From: Acidobacteriota bacterium
GTDB taxonomy: Bacteria > Acidobacteriota > Vicinamibacteria > Vicinamibacterales > UBA2999
Length of the DNA stretch: 64,000 nucleotides
Reading direction: 5' to 3'
Assembly (NCBI GenBank): GCA_947482665.1
Contig: CANKJK010000006.1
Location: forward strand, 62,001 to 126,000
The first letter of the stretch is position 1. Each line of letters begins with the position of its first letter. The notes beneath the pieces are model-generated. The model searched no databases, was not told where the DNA came from, and was given only the letters and a program-made list of their open reading frames with translations. Shown piece by piece: positions 43,961 through 52,322 of this stretch. A program made the translations under genes and the position numbers.

Positions 43961-46291
43961 ATGTTCAGGATGCGCCTACTCGGGAGACGAACCAGCCGCG
44001 CCATCGCCGGCGCGCTGATGGCGGCGGCGTCGTGGACGACCGCCTTGGCGGCGCCCGTACCCGCAGCAGGCGCGCCAGCGGTGACCTTCACCCGCGATAT
44101 CGCCCCGATTCTGCTGACGCACTGTGCCGGTTGCCACCGTCCGGGTGGCTCCGCCCCTTTCAGCCTGCTCACCTATGCGGATGCACGCCGCCGTGCGCGC
44201 CTCATTGCGACCGTCACCGAGCGACGGGTCATGCCACCGTGGCAGCCGCTGCCGGAAGGCCCGCGCTTCCAGGGTGAAAGGCGGCTCGACGCCGAGGACA
44301 TTCGCCGCATCGCGCGGTGGGTCGAGGACGGAACGCCGGAAGGCGAGGCGCGCGCCCTGCCTCCGGCGCCGGTGTTCACCAACGAGTGGCAGCTCGGCAC
44401 GCCCGATCTCGTCGTCTCCATGCCGGAGCCGTTTGAGGTGCCGGCCGGCGGGCCCGACTTCTTCCGCAACTTCGTGCTGCCGGTGCCGCCACGCGCCGGG
44501 CGATACGTCCAGGCCATTGAATTCCGGCCAGGCAACGCCCGCGTGGTGCATCACGCCCGCGTGCTGGTGGACGACACCGGCGAATCGCACCGGCACGACG
44601 CAGCCGACCCGCAGCCGGGCTTCGGTGGCATGGATACCCCAGGCGCGCGGTTTCCGGACGGGTACTTCCTCGGCTGGGCACCCGGGAAGCGCCCCAAGCG
44701 TGAGGCCACGGCGTGGCCCCTGGCGCCTGGCACTGACCTCGTCGTGCAGCTCCACCTGCGCCCCTCCGGCCGTGCCGAGCGTGTGCAAGCCAGCGTGGGC
44801 CTCTACTTCACGGACACGCCGCCTGCCTTTACGCCCGTGATGCTGCAGATGGGCGCGCGCACGCTCGATATCGCCGCAGGCGATCAGCAATACCTCGTCA
44901 CCGACAGCTACGTGCTCCCGGTGGCCGCCAGGGCCGTCCGCATCGCCCCGCATGCCCACTACCTCGCCCGCGAGATGCAGCTCCAGGCGACCCGGCCCGG
45001 CGAGACGCCGCTCACGCTCCTCCACATCCCCGACTGGAACTTCAACTGGCAGGACGACTACGACTACGCGCAGCCGGTCGAGTTGCCCGCCGGTACGCGG
45101 CTGGAGATGCGGTTCACCTATGACAACTCTCCGGAGAATCCGCGGAATCCCAACACCCCGCCGCGACGCGTAACCTTCGGCTCGCAGGCCAGCGACGAGA
45201 TGTGCGAGCTTCTGCTGCAACTGGTGCCCGCCGCACCAGAGGACCTGCCCCGCCTGCGGGCCGACATCAATCGGAAGTCGCTCGAGATTGAGACCGCCGA
45301 AGCCGAAAAGCGCGTCGTGGACCAGCCGGAGGACGCCGACGCGCGGACGGCGCTGGGCGCGATCTACATCCAGACGGGCCGCTTCGACCAGGGGGCGCGC
45401 GAATTCGAAGCCGCTGTCCGCCTCGCGCCCGACCAGGCGGTCACCAACTACAACGCCGGCCAGGTGGCCTTTGCCCGGCGCGATTACGACCTCGCGCAGC
45501 GGCGGCTGGAGCGAGCCATCGCGCTGCGCCCGGAGCTGGTGGAAGCGCACACCACGCTGGCGGAACTGGCAGAGCGGCGCGGCGACGACACGGTGGCTGC
45601 GGCCCGCTATCGCGCCGCGTTGGCGCTTCGGCCCGGCCATGTGCCGGCCGCCGCGAATCTGGCGCGCGTGCTCATCGCCCGCGGTGCCTGGGACGACACC
45701 ATCGCGATGCTCGAGGATGCGCTCCGCGCCCAGCCACGCGAGCCCGTGCTGCTCGACGCGCTGGCCGCCGCCACCACGGGAGCCGGACGGCAACGCGCCG
45801 TGCTCGACCTTGATGGGGCGCCCGTCACCACGCAGATAGCCGGAGCCCGGGCGGTCGTCATGGTGTTCGTGGGCACCGACTGCCCCGTCTCCAACCGCTA
45901 CGCGCCTGAAGTACGACGCCTCGCGGAACGGTTTGCCCCGTCGGGCATCTCCTTCGTCACGGTCTATCCCAACCCGGCCGAGACGGCTGCCACGATCCGT
46001 CAGCACCTGAAGGACTACGGGCTGCCGCCCCGCGCGGTGCACGACCGCGAGCAGGCGTTGGTGGCGCGCAGCGGCGTCACCATCACACCCGAGGTGGTGG
46101 TCTACGACGCGCGGGGTCGGATGGTCTATCGCGGCCGGATCGACGACCGCTACACGAGCGTCGGCGTGGAACGGCCCACCGCCTCCCGGCACGATCTGGA
46201 GGAGGTCCTCTCGGCCATCATCGCGGGACGCACACCGCCGCTTCGCACGACCAGCGCCGTCGGGTGCTTCATCGCCGACACCGCTCGCTGA
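43961..46291 (+). CDS. Heme c, PHM-like copper monooxygenase, TPR and redoxin fusion protein
   Basis: This 776-residue exported protein has four parts. First, a signal peptide and a heme-binding site CAGCH (55-59) in a short cytochrome-like domain (40-130). Second, two beta-domains (140-425) with all six copper ligands of the peptidylglycine monooxygenase family: H197-H198, H265, H331, H333 and M414. Third, about four TPR motifs (455-600). Fourth, a thioredoxin-fold redoxin (610-750) with a single active Cys, C641 in TDCPVSNRY, and the cis-proline P710. Ligand spacing closely follows that of peptidylglycine alpha-hydroxylating monooxygenase. The redoxin lacks the second Cys of a CxxC pair. 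It could oxidise a secreted peptide or ether in the periplasm; this is inference. Confidence 0.85.
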   Translation: MFRMRLLGRRTSRAIAGALMAAASWTTALAAPVPAAGAPAVTFTRDIAPILLTHCAGCHRPGGSAPFSLLTYADARRRARLIATVTERRVMPPWQPLPEGPRFQGERRLDAEDIRRIARWVEDGTPEGEARALPPAPVFTNEWQLGTPDLVVSMPEPFEVPAGGPDFFRNFVLPVPPRAGRYVQAIEFRPGNARVVHHARVLVDDTGESHRHDAADPQPGFGGMDTPGARFPDGYFLGWAPGKRPKREATAWPLAPGTDLVVQLHLRPSGRAERVQASVGLYFTDTPPAFTPVMLQMGARTLDIAAGDQQYLVTDSYVLPVAARAVRIAPHAHYLAREMQLQATRPGETPLTLLHIPDWNFNWQDDYDYAQPVELPAGTRLEMRFTYDNSPENPRNPNTPPRRVTFGSQASDEMCELLLQLVPAAPEDLPRLRADINRKSLEIETAEAEKRVVDQPEDADARTALGAIYIQTGRFDQGAREFEAAVRLAPDQAVTNYNAGQVAFARRDYDLAQRRLERAIALRPELVEAHTTLAELAERRGDDTVAAARYRAALALRPGHVPAAANLARVLIARGAWDDTIAMLEDALRAQPREPVLLDALAAATTGAGRQRAVLDLDGAPVTTQIAGARAVVMVFVGTDCPVSNRYAPEVRRLAERFAPSGISFVTVYPNPAETAATIRQHLKDYGLPPRAVHDREQALVARSGVTITPEVVVYDARGRMVYRGRIDDRYTSVGVERPTASRHDLEEVLSAIIAGRTPPLRTTSAVGCFIADTAR

Positions 46292-46305
46292 GGCGCGGCA
46301 TCGAG

Positions 46306-46935
46306 ATGGCGGACACCGGACAACCCGACCCGTTTGCCGGCCGCGACCAGTTCGAGGACGAGACCTTCACGGACGTCGAACTCCCACAGGGCGACCTCTC
46401 CGGCAAGGAGTTCATCCGCTGCCGGTTCGAGCGCGGTCGATTCGAAGCCTCACGGTGGCAGGGTGCCCACCTGGAAGACTGCGTCTTCGAGGGCTGCGAC
46501 CTGGCGCGTATCCAGCCTGCGAAGCTCGGCGTCCGCGGCGTCGAGTTCCGCAATTGCCGGCTGACTGGCGTGGACTGGAGCGATATTGGCGCCAACCCCG
46601 CGATCGCGTTCATCGGCTGCAATCTGCAGTACGCGTCCTTCGTCCGGGTGAATCTCACGGGCACGCGGTTCACGCGGTGTCGCCTGCTCGAGGTGAACTT
46701 CGTCGAGTCCCGGCTCGTGGATGCGGTCTTCACGGAGTCCGACCTGAGCGGGAGCCGCTTCGACCACTGCGACCTGCGCAAGGCCGACTTCAGCGGCGCA
46801 CAGGGCCTGCTGCTCGACCCGGGCCGGAACACGGTGAAGGGCGCACGGATCAACCTCGCCGCCGCCGTCTCACTCGCCACTGCCGCCGGACTGAAGGTCA
46901 GCGGCTTCGACGACGCCCCGGACGAACGGCGATAA
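46306..46935 (+). CDS. Pentapeptide-repeat protein
   Basis: The 209-residue protein has about 25 pentapeptide units of the A(D/N)LXX kind, such as CRFERGRFEASRWQGAHLEDCVFEGCDL and DLSGSRFDHCDLRKADFSGA, forming a right-handed square beta-helix. It is cysteine-rich inside the repeats. Relatives such as Qnr and MfpA mimic DNA and protect gyrase, but most members have no known role. No signal peptide is present, so it is cytosolic. It ends 12 bases before the tRNA-Arg gene on the other strand. Confidence 0.92.
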   Translation: MADTGQPDPFAGRDQFEDETFTDVELPQGDLSGKEFIRCRFERGRFEASRWQGAHLEDCVFEGCDLARIQPAKLGVRGVEFRNCRLTGVDWSDIGANPAIAFIGCNLQYASFVRVNLTGTRFTRCRLLEVNFVESRLVDAVFTESDLSGSRFDHCDLRKADFSGAQGLLLDPGRNTVKGARINLAAAVSLATAAGLKVSGFDDAPDERR

Positions 46936-46947
46936 GCGTGGCGTGGT

Positions 46948-47020
46948 GCGCCCGGCAGGATTCGAACCTGCGACACCCGGCTTCGAAGGCCGGTGCTCTA
47001 TCCAGCTGAGCTACGGGCGC
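46948..47020 (-). tRNA. tRNA-Arg (anticodon TCG)
   Basis: The reverse strand gives a 73-base cloverleaf. It has a seven-pair acceptor stem GCGCCCG/CGGGCGC, a D arm GCTC/GAGC, and an anticodon stem CCGGC/GCCGG around the loop CTTCGAA with anticodon TCG. A T arm GCAGG/CCTGC with TTCGAAT closes it. CCA is not encoded. It differs from the tRNA at 60171 mainly in the anticodon loop and a few stem or loop bases. Confidence 0.97.
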
Positions 47021-47123
47021 GTGTGGGATCGGCGTGTCGTGGGGCCGTCAGCGCGGGCTCCAGTGTACCCGGGCTCGCCGCCCCCAGGCCGCGCGACCGG
47101 GCGACGGTATCATCACGGCGCAC

Positions 47124-48167
47124 ATGCCGCCGCCTCTTCGTTCAGCGTCCGTCGCCGTGGCACTGGCCACGCTCCTCGCAACCGCCCTGCTTCCGAGCGC
47201 CTGCGGCCGCTCGACGCCGACGTCGCCGACATCGGCCTCAGGTTCCGCCAACTCCGCCCCCGGTTCTGCGCTGACCGTCTCCCCGATCGACCCGGGACTG
47301 ATCGACTTCATCGTGCCGCTCGGCAATCTCGGCCCGACCGCCCACACGCTTCCCACGGACCACATCTACTTCTACTGGCACGGCCCGGAGCCCTCGCCGC
47401 TCGTGGCGCCGGCCGCGGGCACCGTCGAGAACGTCATCTCGACCGGCAACGACGGCAAGCTCGTCGTGCGCGTCAACAGCACGTTCGTCTACTACCTGGA
47501 CCACGTGACGTTCGCACCAGGCATTGGCGTCGGTACGCGCGTCCAGGCCGGGCAGGTCGTGGGTTCCTCGGCGCGGCTGGCCTTCGACCTGGGCGTGCAC
47601 AACTTCAGCGCCGCGCCCCTCGGCTTCGTGAACCCGGTGCGGTACGGCGGCCTCAACAGCTACAGCATCTACTCAGACGCGCCGCTCAAGTTCTTCGCCG
47701 AACCGCTCCGGTCCCTGCTCTACAGCAAGGTGCGCAGTGATGGCGTCAACCCGGATGGACGCATCAACTTCGACGTGGACGGCACGCTCTCGGGCGGGTG
47801 GTTCCGGGAGGACCTTCCGGCGACGGCGATCCAGGACGGCTCCGTCAGTACCGGTTCCCGGCAGCTGGCCTTTGCGCGCGACAACTGGTTTTCCGACCGG
47901 CAGCGCATCTCCATCGGCGGCTTCGGCATGACGGGCGTCTACGGCGTGCCGCCCGATGCGACCGACTTCGCGTCCGTCACGCCGGCCTCCGGGCGCGTCA
48001 CCTACCGCCTGCTCTACACCGGAGAGCCCGGTGGCCCGCCCACGCCGCTCCAGGCCGGACTCCTCATCGTCGAGATGCTCGATGGACGGCGCATCCGCGT
48101 GGAGGCATTCCAGACGCAGGCCTCGACGGGCACCTTCAGCGAGCGCGCAGAGATCTATCTGCGCTAG
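47124..48167 (+). CDS. Lipoprotein with M23-peptidase-like fold
   Basis: The protein is about 347 residues with a lipoprotein signal (LLATALLPSACGRS, Cys near 22) and a Ser/Thr/Pro spacer. A domain (55-160) follows with PLVAPAAGTVENVIS, VGTRVQAGQVVGSS and DLGVHNFS, the layout of M23/LytM beta-sheet peptidases or the duplicated hybrid motif. The zinc ligands HxxxD and HxH are not intact, so it is probably not an active endopeptidase. The C-terminal half (200-347) is a beta-rich domain of unknown type. It may bind peptidoglycan or regulate an amidase, as degenerate LytM proteins do. That role is inference. Confidence 0.72.
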   Translation: MPPPLRSASVAVALATLLATALLPSACGRSTPTSPTSASGSANSAPGSALTVSPIDPGLIDFIVPLGNLGPTAHTLPTDHIYFYWHGPEPSPLVAPAAGTVENVISTGNDGKLVVRVNSTFVYYLDHVTFAPGIGVGTRVQAGQVVGSSARLAFDLGVHNFSAAPLGFVNPVRYGGLNSYSIYSDAPLKFFAEPLRSLLYSKVRSDGVNPDGRINFDVDGTLSGGWFREDLPATAIQDGSVSTGSRQLAFARDNWFSDRQRISIGGFGMTGVYGVPPDATDFASVTPASGRVTYRLLYTGEPGGPPTPLQAGLLIVEMLDGRRIRVEAFQTQASTGTFSERAEIYLR

Positions 48168-48168
48168 A

Positions 48169-48192
48169 GCACGGTGAAGGGGGTTACCGTGC
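48169..48192. terminator. Hairpin between convergent genes
   Basis: GCACGGT and ACCGTGC form a seven-base stem across the space between the stop codons of the M23-like and NHL genes. The second arm overlaps the NHL stop. There is no T run, so function is uncertain. Confidence 0.33.
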
Positions 48193-49344
48193 CGTTCCGG
48201 TGGCGACAAACCGCTGCGCCCGGTTGCCGGGGCCCACTTCGGCTGTGTAGACCGTGCCGGCTCTGTCCACCGCTACGGCGTGCAGCCCCCGGAACTCCCC
48301 CGGACCTGCCCCCAACTGCCCGAACGACGTCAGGATGGTGAGCGACGTCCGGTCCATCACCACCACGCGGCCGCTGCCATAGTCGGCCACGTAGAGGTAG
48401 CGCTGTGCGGGATCGGGCGAGAACGCGAGGCCGGCGGCCGATGGGTCGCTCGTCCGGCTGACGAAGACCTGGGTGAGGTAGGTGCCGTCGGTCTTGAAGA
48501 CCTGAATGCGGCGGTGTGTGCGGTCGCACACGTAGACGAGCCCGTCAGTGGACACCACGACGCAGTGCACGGGATTGCCGAAGTGCTCCGGCCCGTCGCC
48601 AGTGGGGGCAATCGGGTCCTTCCCGGTGGGGCCGTGATACACGGGGCCGGCATCCGGTGGTTTGCCGAAGGCGCCCCACATCCGCTTGAAGGCGCCGGTG
48701 ACGGCATCGAACACGATGAGGCGCCGGTTGCCGTAGCCGTCGGCGACGAAGACCTCGTGCGTGGGCGGATAGACGGCCACGCTGGTGGCGCGGCCCAGGT
48801 TCTTTGTGTCGTGATTGCCGGCCGTGGGTGTACGGCTGCCAATCTGGAGGCGGAAGGCGCCGGTGCGGTCGAACTTCAGCACCATGCTGTCGGTGGGGCT
48901 CTCCTTCGACGGCGCCGGGTTCGGGCTGCTGCCGGTCACCCAGAAGTTGCCCTCGAGGTCCACGTGCAGGCCGTGCTCGGTCGTCGGCCAGTCGTAGCCG
49001 GCACCAGGCCCGCCCCAGCCCTTCACGAAGGCACCCCGCTCGTCGAACTCGAGCACGGGCGGCGCCACGTGCGCCTTCTGCTCGGGCGCCACCAGGCCGG
49101 GCCGGTGCAGCACCCACACATGCCCATTGGCGCCGGCCGACACCCAGGCCACAGGCCCCATCACCTGCCCGTCTGGCAGCTTCGGCCAGGCCGCGTCCAC
49201 CCGGTAGGTCGGCGCGACCGCCGTCTGGCCCGCTGCCTGGCCCGCTGTCTGGCCCGCCTGCACGCCTCGCGTGCCCGTCAGCGCCACGAGCGCCAGCACG
49301 GTCAGCGCCGGCACCGCCCACCCGCGTCTCATGCGATCCCGCAC
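48184..49344 (-). CDS. Exported NHL-repeat propeller protein (paralog 3)
   Basis: The 386-residue protein has a signal peptide (LTVLALVALTGTRGVQAG) and a six-bladed NHL propeller. It shares the YGNRRLIVFDAVTG, KRMWGAFG, RRIQVFKTDGTYL and final GxRAQRF landmarks with the two paralogs at 478-2921. It is the last gene of the operon DUF1592, DUF1552, ankyrin, NHL. The start can be GTG at 49344 (GGAG two bases before) or ATG four codons later. It is 13 bases from the ankyrin gene. It probably binds a periplasmic partner or ligand. Confidence 0.86.
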   Translation of the reverse strand: MRDRMRRGWAVPALTVLALVALTGTRGVQAGQTAGQAAGQTAVAPTYRVDAAWPKLPDGQVMGPVAWVSAGANGHVWVLHRPGLVAPEQKAHVAPPVLEFDERGAFVKGWGGPGAGYDWPTTEHGLHVDLEGNFWVTGSSPNPAPSKESPTDSMVLKFDRTGAFRLQIGSRTPTAGNHDTKNLGRATSVAVYPPTHEVFVADGYGNRRLIVFDAVTGAFKRMWGAFGKPPDAGPVYHGPTGKDPIAPTGDGPEHFGNPVHCVVVSTDGLVYVCDRTHRRIQVFKTDGTYLTQVFVSRTSDPSAAGLAFSPDPAQRYLYVADYGSGRVVVMDRTSLTILTSFGQLGAGPGEFRGLHAVAVDRAGTVYTAEVGPGNRAQRFVATGTAR

Positions 49345-49357
49345 GTCTCCGCCCTCG

Positions 49358-50974
49358 CTACTTGCCAGCCGCCGCGCCCGCAGGCGGTGCGGATTCGGTT
49401 TCCACGACGACGGTGTTCAGGTTGTTGTTGCCCCGCACGCCAGAGGCCACGAACATCTGCCGCAGTTCCGCCGGGCCGAACACCTTGCCTTCCGGCAGGC
49501 CCCGCTCCGCGAGGAGCTTCCGGATGAAGGCCTCCGTCTCGGGGTGGTACTGATCGATCTGGCCCTGGTAGTCGAGGTGGGCCACGGCCAGCGGTGACTG
49601 GCCGTACTTGTTCACGGCGTCGAGCTTTGCACCCTTGTCCACGAGGAACTGCACCACGATGTTGGCCCCGGTAAAGGCCGCGCCGTGCAGCGCCGTATCG
49701 CCCTTCTCGTTCGCGTCGTTCACCGTGCCCCCGGCGGCCAGCGCCACCTTCACCGCTTCGAGGGCCTCTTCGGGCGGCTTGCTGTCTTCGCCGACGAACG
49801 TGACGTCGCAGCCGGCCGCCGCCATCAGCACGGTGGTGCCCTCGCGGTTCCGGTCCTGGACGTTGGCGCCGTGCTCGAGCAGCACACGCATCAGCTCCGC
49901 GTCCGCGCTCTTGGCGGCCATCAGGAGCGCGGTGGCGCGGATCACGCTGAAGCGGCCGCGCTGATTGTCCGAGCGGCCCCAGGCCTTCGTCACCCGGGCG
50001 TGCACATCCACGCCGTGGGCGAAGAGGCTCTTCACGAAGTCCATGCTGGACAACCGCCCCGTGGGCACGGGGTAGGCGAGGCGCGTCACGTTGAGACCCC
50101 GCGTCCGGGCGGTCTGGTGCAAGGCATTCCAGCCCTGGTCGGCCGCGTTCGGGTCCGCGCCGCGGTCGAGCAGCAGCGCGCCCAGCTCCCAGTGCGCATT
50201 GGCCGCGGCGATCACCAGGGCGCTGGCGCCATCCGGCGCCTTCTCATTCGGGCTCACGCCGGCATCGAGCAGCGCGCGCACCACGTCGAGGTGCCCGCGG
50301 CGCACGGCCATCAGGAGCGGCGTGTATTCGTCGAACCGATCCTTCCGGTTGTAGTTCCCCCGGGTGAACTCGGCGGCATCGAGCGGCGGCGTCGCCGGCC
50401 CATGCGAACGGTCCGTGGCCCGCGCGCCCGCCTCGACGAGCGTCTTCACGACGGCCGCATTGCCTTCGACCGCGGCGGCCATGAGCGCCGTCTGGCCGCG
50501 GCGCGCCTCCCGCGCGTGCACGTCGGCCCCGTGGGCGAGCAGCACTCGCACCGCCTCGGTAGACCCGCTGCGCGCGGCGGCCATCAGCGGCATCTCGCCA
50601 CCCACGCCAGGGGCGTTGGCCTTCGCGCCGGCGGCCAGCAGCGTCTCGAGCAGCGGCCCGTTGCCGTTGGTCGCCGCGTAGAACACGGGGCTCGCGCCGT
50701 ACCGATTCGCCTTCGATGGGTCCGCGCCGGCCTTCAGCAGCAGCGTGGCCAGCTCCTGCTGGTTGCCCCGCACGGCCCACGTCAGCGCCGTGGTGCCATC
50801 GGGCTCAGTCGCAGTGGCACCGGCCTTCTGCCTCAGCAGGGCCCGCACCGCCGCGACATCCCCACTTTTCACGGCCTCCAGCAGCGACGTCTCGCGGTCC
50901 GTGGCGCCCAACCCCGCGAGCACCACGACCGCCAGCAGCGCCATCACCGTGCCACGCACGCGCGTCGTCGCCAT
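49358..50974 (-). CDS. Exported ankyrin-repeat protein (paralog B)
   Basis: The 538-residue protein has a signal peptide (VMALLAVVVLAGLGA) and about 12 ankyrin repeats (residues 25-470) with TALMAAA and LLxxGADxxA units. A tail of about 60 residues contains LDYQGQIDQYHPETEAF and a conserved-looking FGPAELRQMF. Its start is three bases after the DUF1552 stop, so the genes should be translated together. It is paralogous to the ankyrin protein at 23619. Ankyrin stacks bind proteins; in this operon it may hold the cytochrome and DUF1552 proteins together, which is inference. Confidence 0.9.
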   Translation of the reverse strand: MATTRVRGTVMALLAVVVLAGLGATDRETSLLEAVKSGDVAAVRALLRQKAGATATEPDGTTALTWAVRGNQQELATLLLKAGADPSKANRYGASPVFYAATNGNGPLLETLLAAGAKANAPGVGGEMPLMAAARSGSTEAVRVLLAHGADVHAREARRGQTALMAAAVEGNAAVVKTLVEAGARATDRSHGPATPPLDAAEFTRGNYNRKDRFDEYTPLLMAVRRGHLDVVRALLDAGVSPNEKAPDGASALVIAAANAHWELGALLLDRGADPNAADQGWNALHQTARTRGLNVTRLAYPVPTGRLSSMDFVKSLFAHGVDVHARVTKAWGRSDNQRGRFSVIRATALLMAAKSADAELMRVLLEHGANVQDRNREGTTVLMAAAGCDVTFVGEDSKPPEEALEAVKVALAAGGTVNDANEKGDTALHGAAFTGANIVVQFLVDKGAKLDAVNKYGQSPLAVAHLDYQGQIDQYHPETEAFIRKLLAERGLPEGKVFGPAELRQMFVASGVRGNNNLNTVVVETESAPPAGAAAGK

Positions 50975-50977
50975 GAC

Positions 50978-52297
50978 CTAGATCCCCGCCAGCCGGCCCG
51001 TGCTGTCGCCGACGTGGTCGACGTGCACGCCGGCCTTGTCGAGCAGCGCTAGGCCGAGATTCATCATCGGCGTGTCGCGCTTGGCGCGCAGGTGCCCGCG
51101 GCCGACGTGCTGGCCGTTGGCGCCACCGAGCACCACCAGCGGCAGATCGCGCGGACTGTGCTGGTCGCCGTTGCCGAGCCCCGCGCCGTAGAGCATCAGC
51201 GCGTGGTCGAGCATGGTGCCGTCGCCCTCGGGCGTGGCCTTCATCCTGGCCAGCAGGCCCGCGACCAGCGACGCGTGGTACGTGTTGATCTTCGTGTTGA
51301 GCGCCATCCGCTCCGGAAGGTCCTGGTGATGCGACACATCGTGGTGCCCATTGGGCACGCCGATGTGCGCGTAGGTGCGCAGGCTCTGCTCGCGCGCGAT
51401 CTGGAAGGTGGAGACGCGCGTGGTGTCGGACCTGAAGGCCAAGTACTGCAGGTCGAACATCAGCTTCGCGTAGGTGTCGAAATCCTGCGGGATGCTCAAC
51501 GGCTTCTCGCCCGTGTCCACCGAAGCGGCCAGCCGGCCCTCCGTCTTCTGGAGCCGGTCCTCCACCGACCGCACCACCGTGAGGTATTCGTCCACCCTGG
51601 CCTGGTCGGCCCGGCCAAGCGAGCCTTCGAGCCGGCCCATCTCCTGGGTCACCGAATCCAGGATGCTGCGCTGCCGGCGGATCTGCACGCGCCGGGCGTC
51701 GCGGTTGCGGCCGTCGCCGAACAGCCGCTCGAACACGGCGCGCGGATTGTTCTCCATCACCAGCGGCTGCGTCGGCCCCTTCCAGGAGAAGGTGTTCTGG
51801 TAGATGCAGGCGTAGCCGTTGTCGCAGTTGCCCACCAGATAGCTCGGCTCGAGCGCCAGCTCCAGCGAGGCGAGCGGTGTGTCACCCGCCAGCTGCCGCG
51901 CCGCGATCTGATCCAGCGTAGTGCCCGCCGCGATGTCGGCGCCTTCCGTCCGCTTCGGACGCACGCCCGAGAGCCACACCGTCTGCGCCCGGCTGTGCGG
52001 GCCGCCGCCGGAATCCTCCGCCTGCGCGTTGGCCATGCCGCTCACCACCGTCATCTGGTCGCGGAAGGGGCCATAGGGCGTGAGGATGGGCGTCAGCTCG
52101 AAGTCGCGTCCCTCCGCCTTCGGCGTGAAGTGGGCCATCGTGCAGCCGTTGGACACGTAGAAGAACGCCATCCGGATGGGCGGCGCCGCGGCGCGTGCCA
52201 GGGCTGGCTGCATCGCATCGAGCAGCGGGAGACCGATCGCCGCGCCAAGCCCGCGCAGCAGGGTCCGCCTGGGGAGATGGAGTTTCCGGATCGTCAT
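50978..52297 (-). CDS. Tat-exported DUF1552 protein
   Basis: The 439-residue protein begins with a twin-arginine signal (PRRTLLRGLGAA, R10-R11, followed by IGLPLLDAM). It then shows the DUF1552 pattern: IRMAFFYVSNGC, QMTVVSGMANAQA, DQIAARQL, VGVPNGHHDVSHH and LMLYGAGLGNGDQHSPRDLPLVVLGG. The last part resembles the sulfatase/phosphatase-like DUF1501 fold, with histidines that may bind metal. AGGAGA eight bases before the ATG at 52297 fixes the start. DUF1552 genes in Planctomycetes and Acidobacteria regularly sit next to DUF1592 cytochrome genes, as here. Reaction unknown; Tat export suggests it is folded with a cofactor in the cytoplasm. Confidence 0.92.
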   Translation of the reverse strand: MTIRKLHLPRRTLLRGLGAAIGLPLLDAMQPALARAAAPPIRMAFFYVSNGCTMAHFTPKAEGRDFELTPILTPYGPFRDQMTVVSGMANAQAEDSGGGPHSRAQTVWLSGVRPKRTEGADIAAGTTLDQIAARQLAGDTPLASLELALEPSYLVGNCDNGYACIYQNTFSWKGPTQPLVMENNPRAVFERLFGDGRNRDARRVQIRRQRSILDSVTQEMGRLEGSLGRADQARVDEYLTVVRSVEDRLQKTEGRLAASVDTGEKPLSIPQDFDTYAKLMFDLQYLAFRSDTTRVSTFQIAREQSLRTYAHIGVPNGHHDVSHHQDLPERMALNTKINTYHASLVAGLLARMKATPEGDGTMLDHALMLYGAGLGNGDQHSPRDLPLVVLGGANGQHVGRGHLRAKRDTPMMNLGLALLDKAGVHVDHVGDSTGRLAGI

Positions 52298-52322
52298 GGC
52301 TGATGTCTCCTGAGAACTGACG

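Noticed and set aside
43976-46192. Open frame of about 740 codons antisense to the monooxygenase fusion
   Set aside because: Composition is typical of a shadow frame; the sense strand carries all the recognised domains.
46306-46935. Quinolone-resistance (Qnr) gene
   Set aside because: Only the general pentapeptide-repeat fold is shared; nothing specific to Qnr was seen.
46943-47009. Protein-like frame reading GFEPATPGFEGRCSIQLSYGR, and its twin at 60166
   Set aside because: These are translations of the tRNA-Arg genes, a well-known false protein pattern.
47124-48167. Active M23 endopeptidase
   Set aside because: The zinc ligands HxxxD and HxH are not intact in the LytM-like domain.
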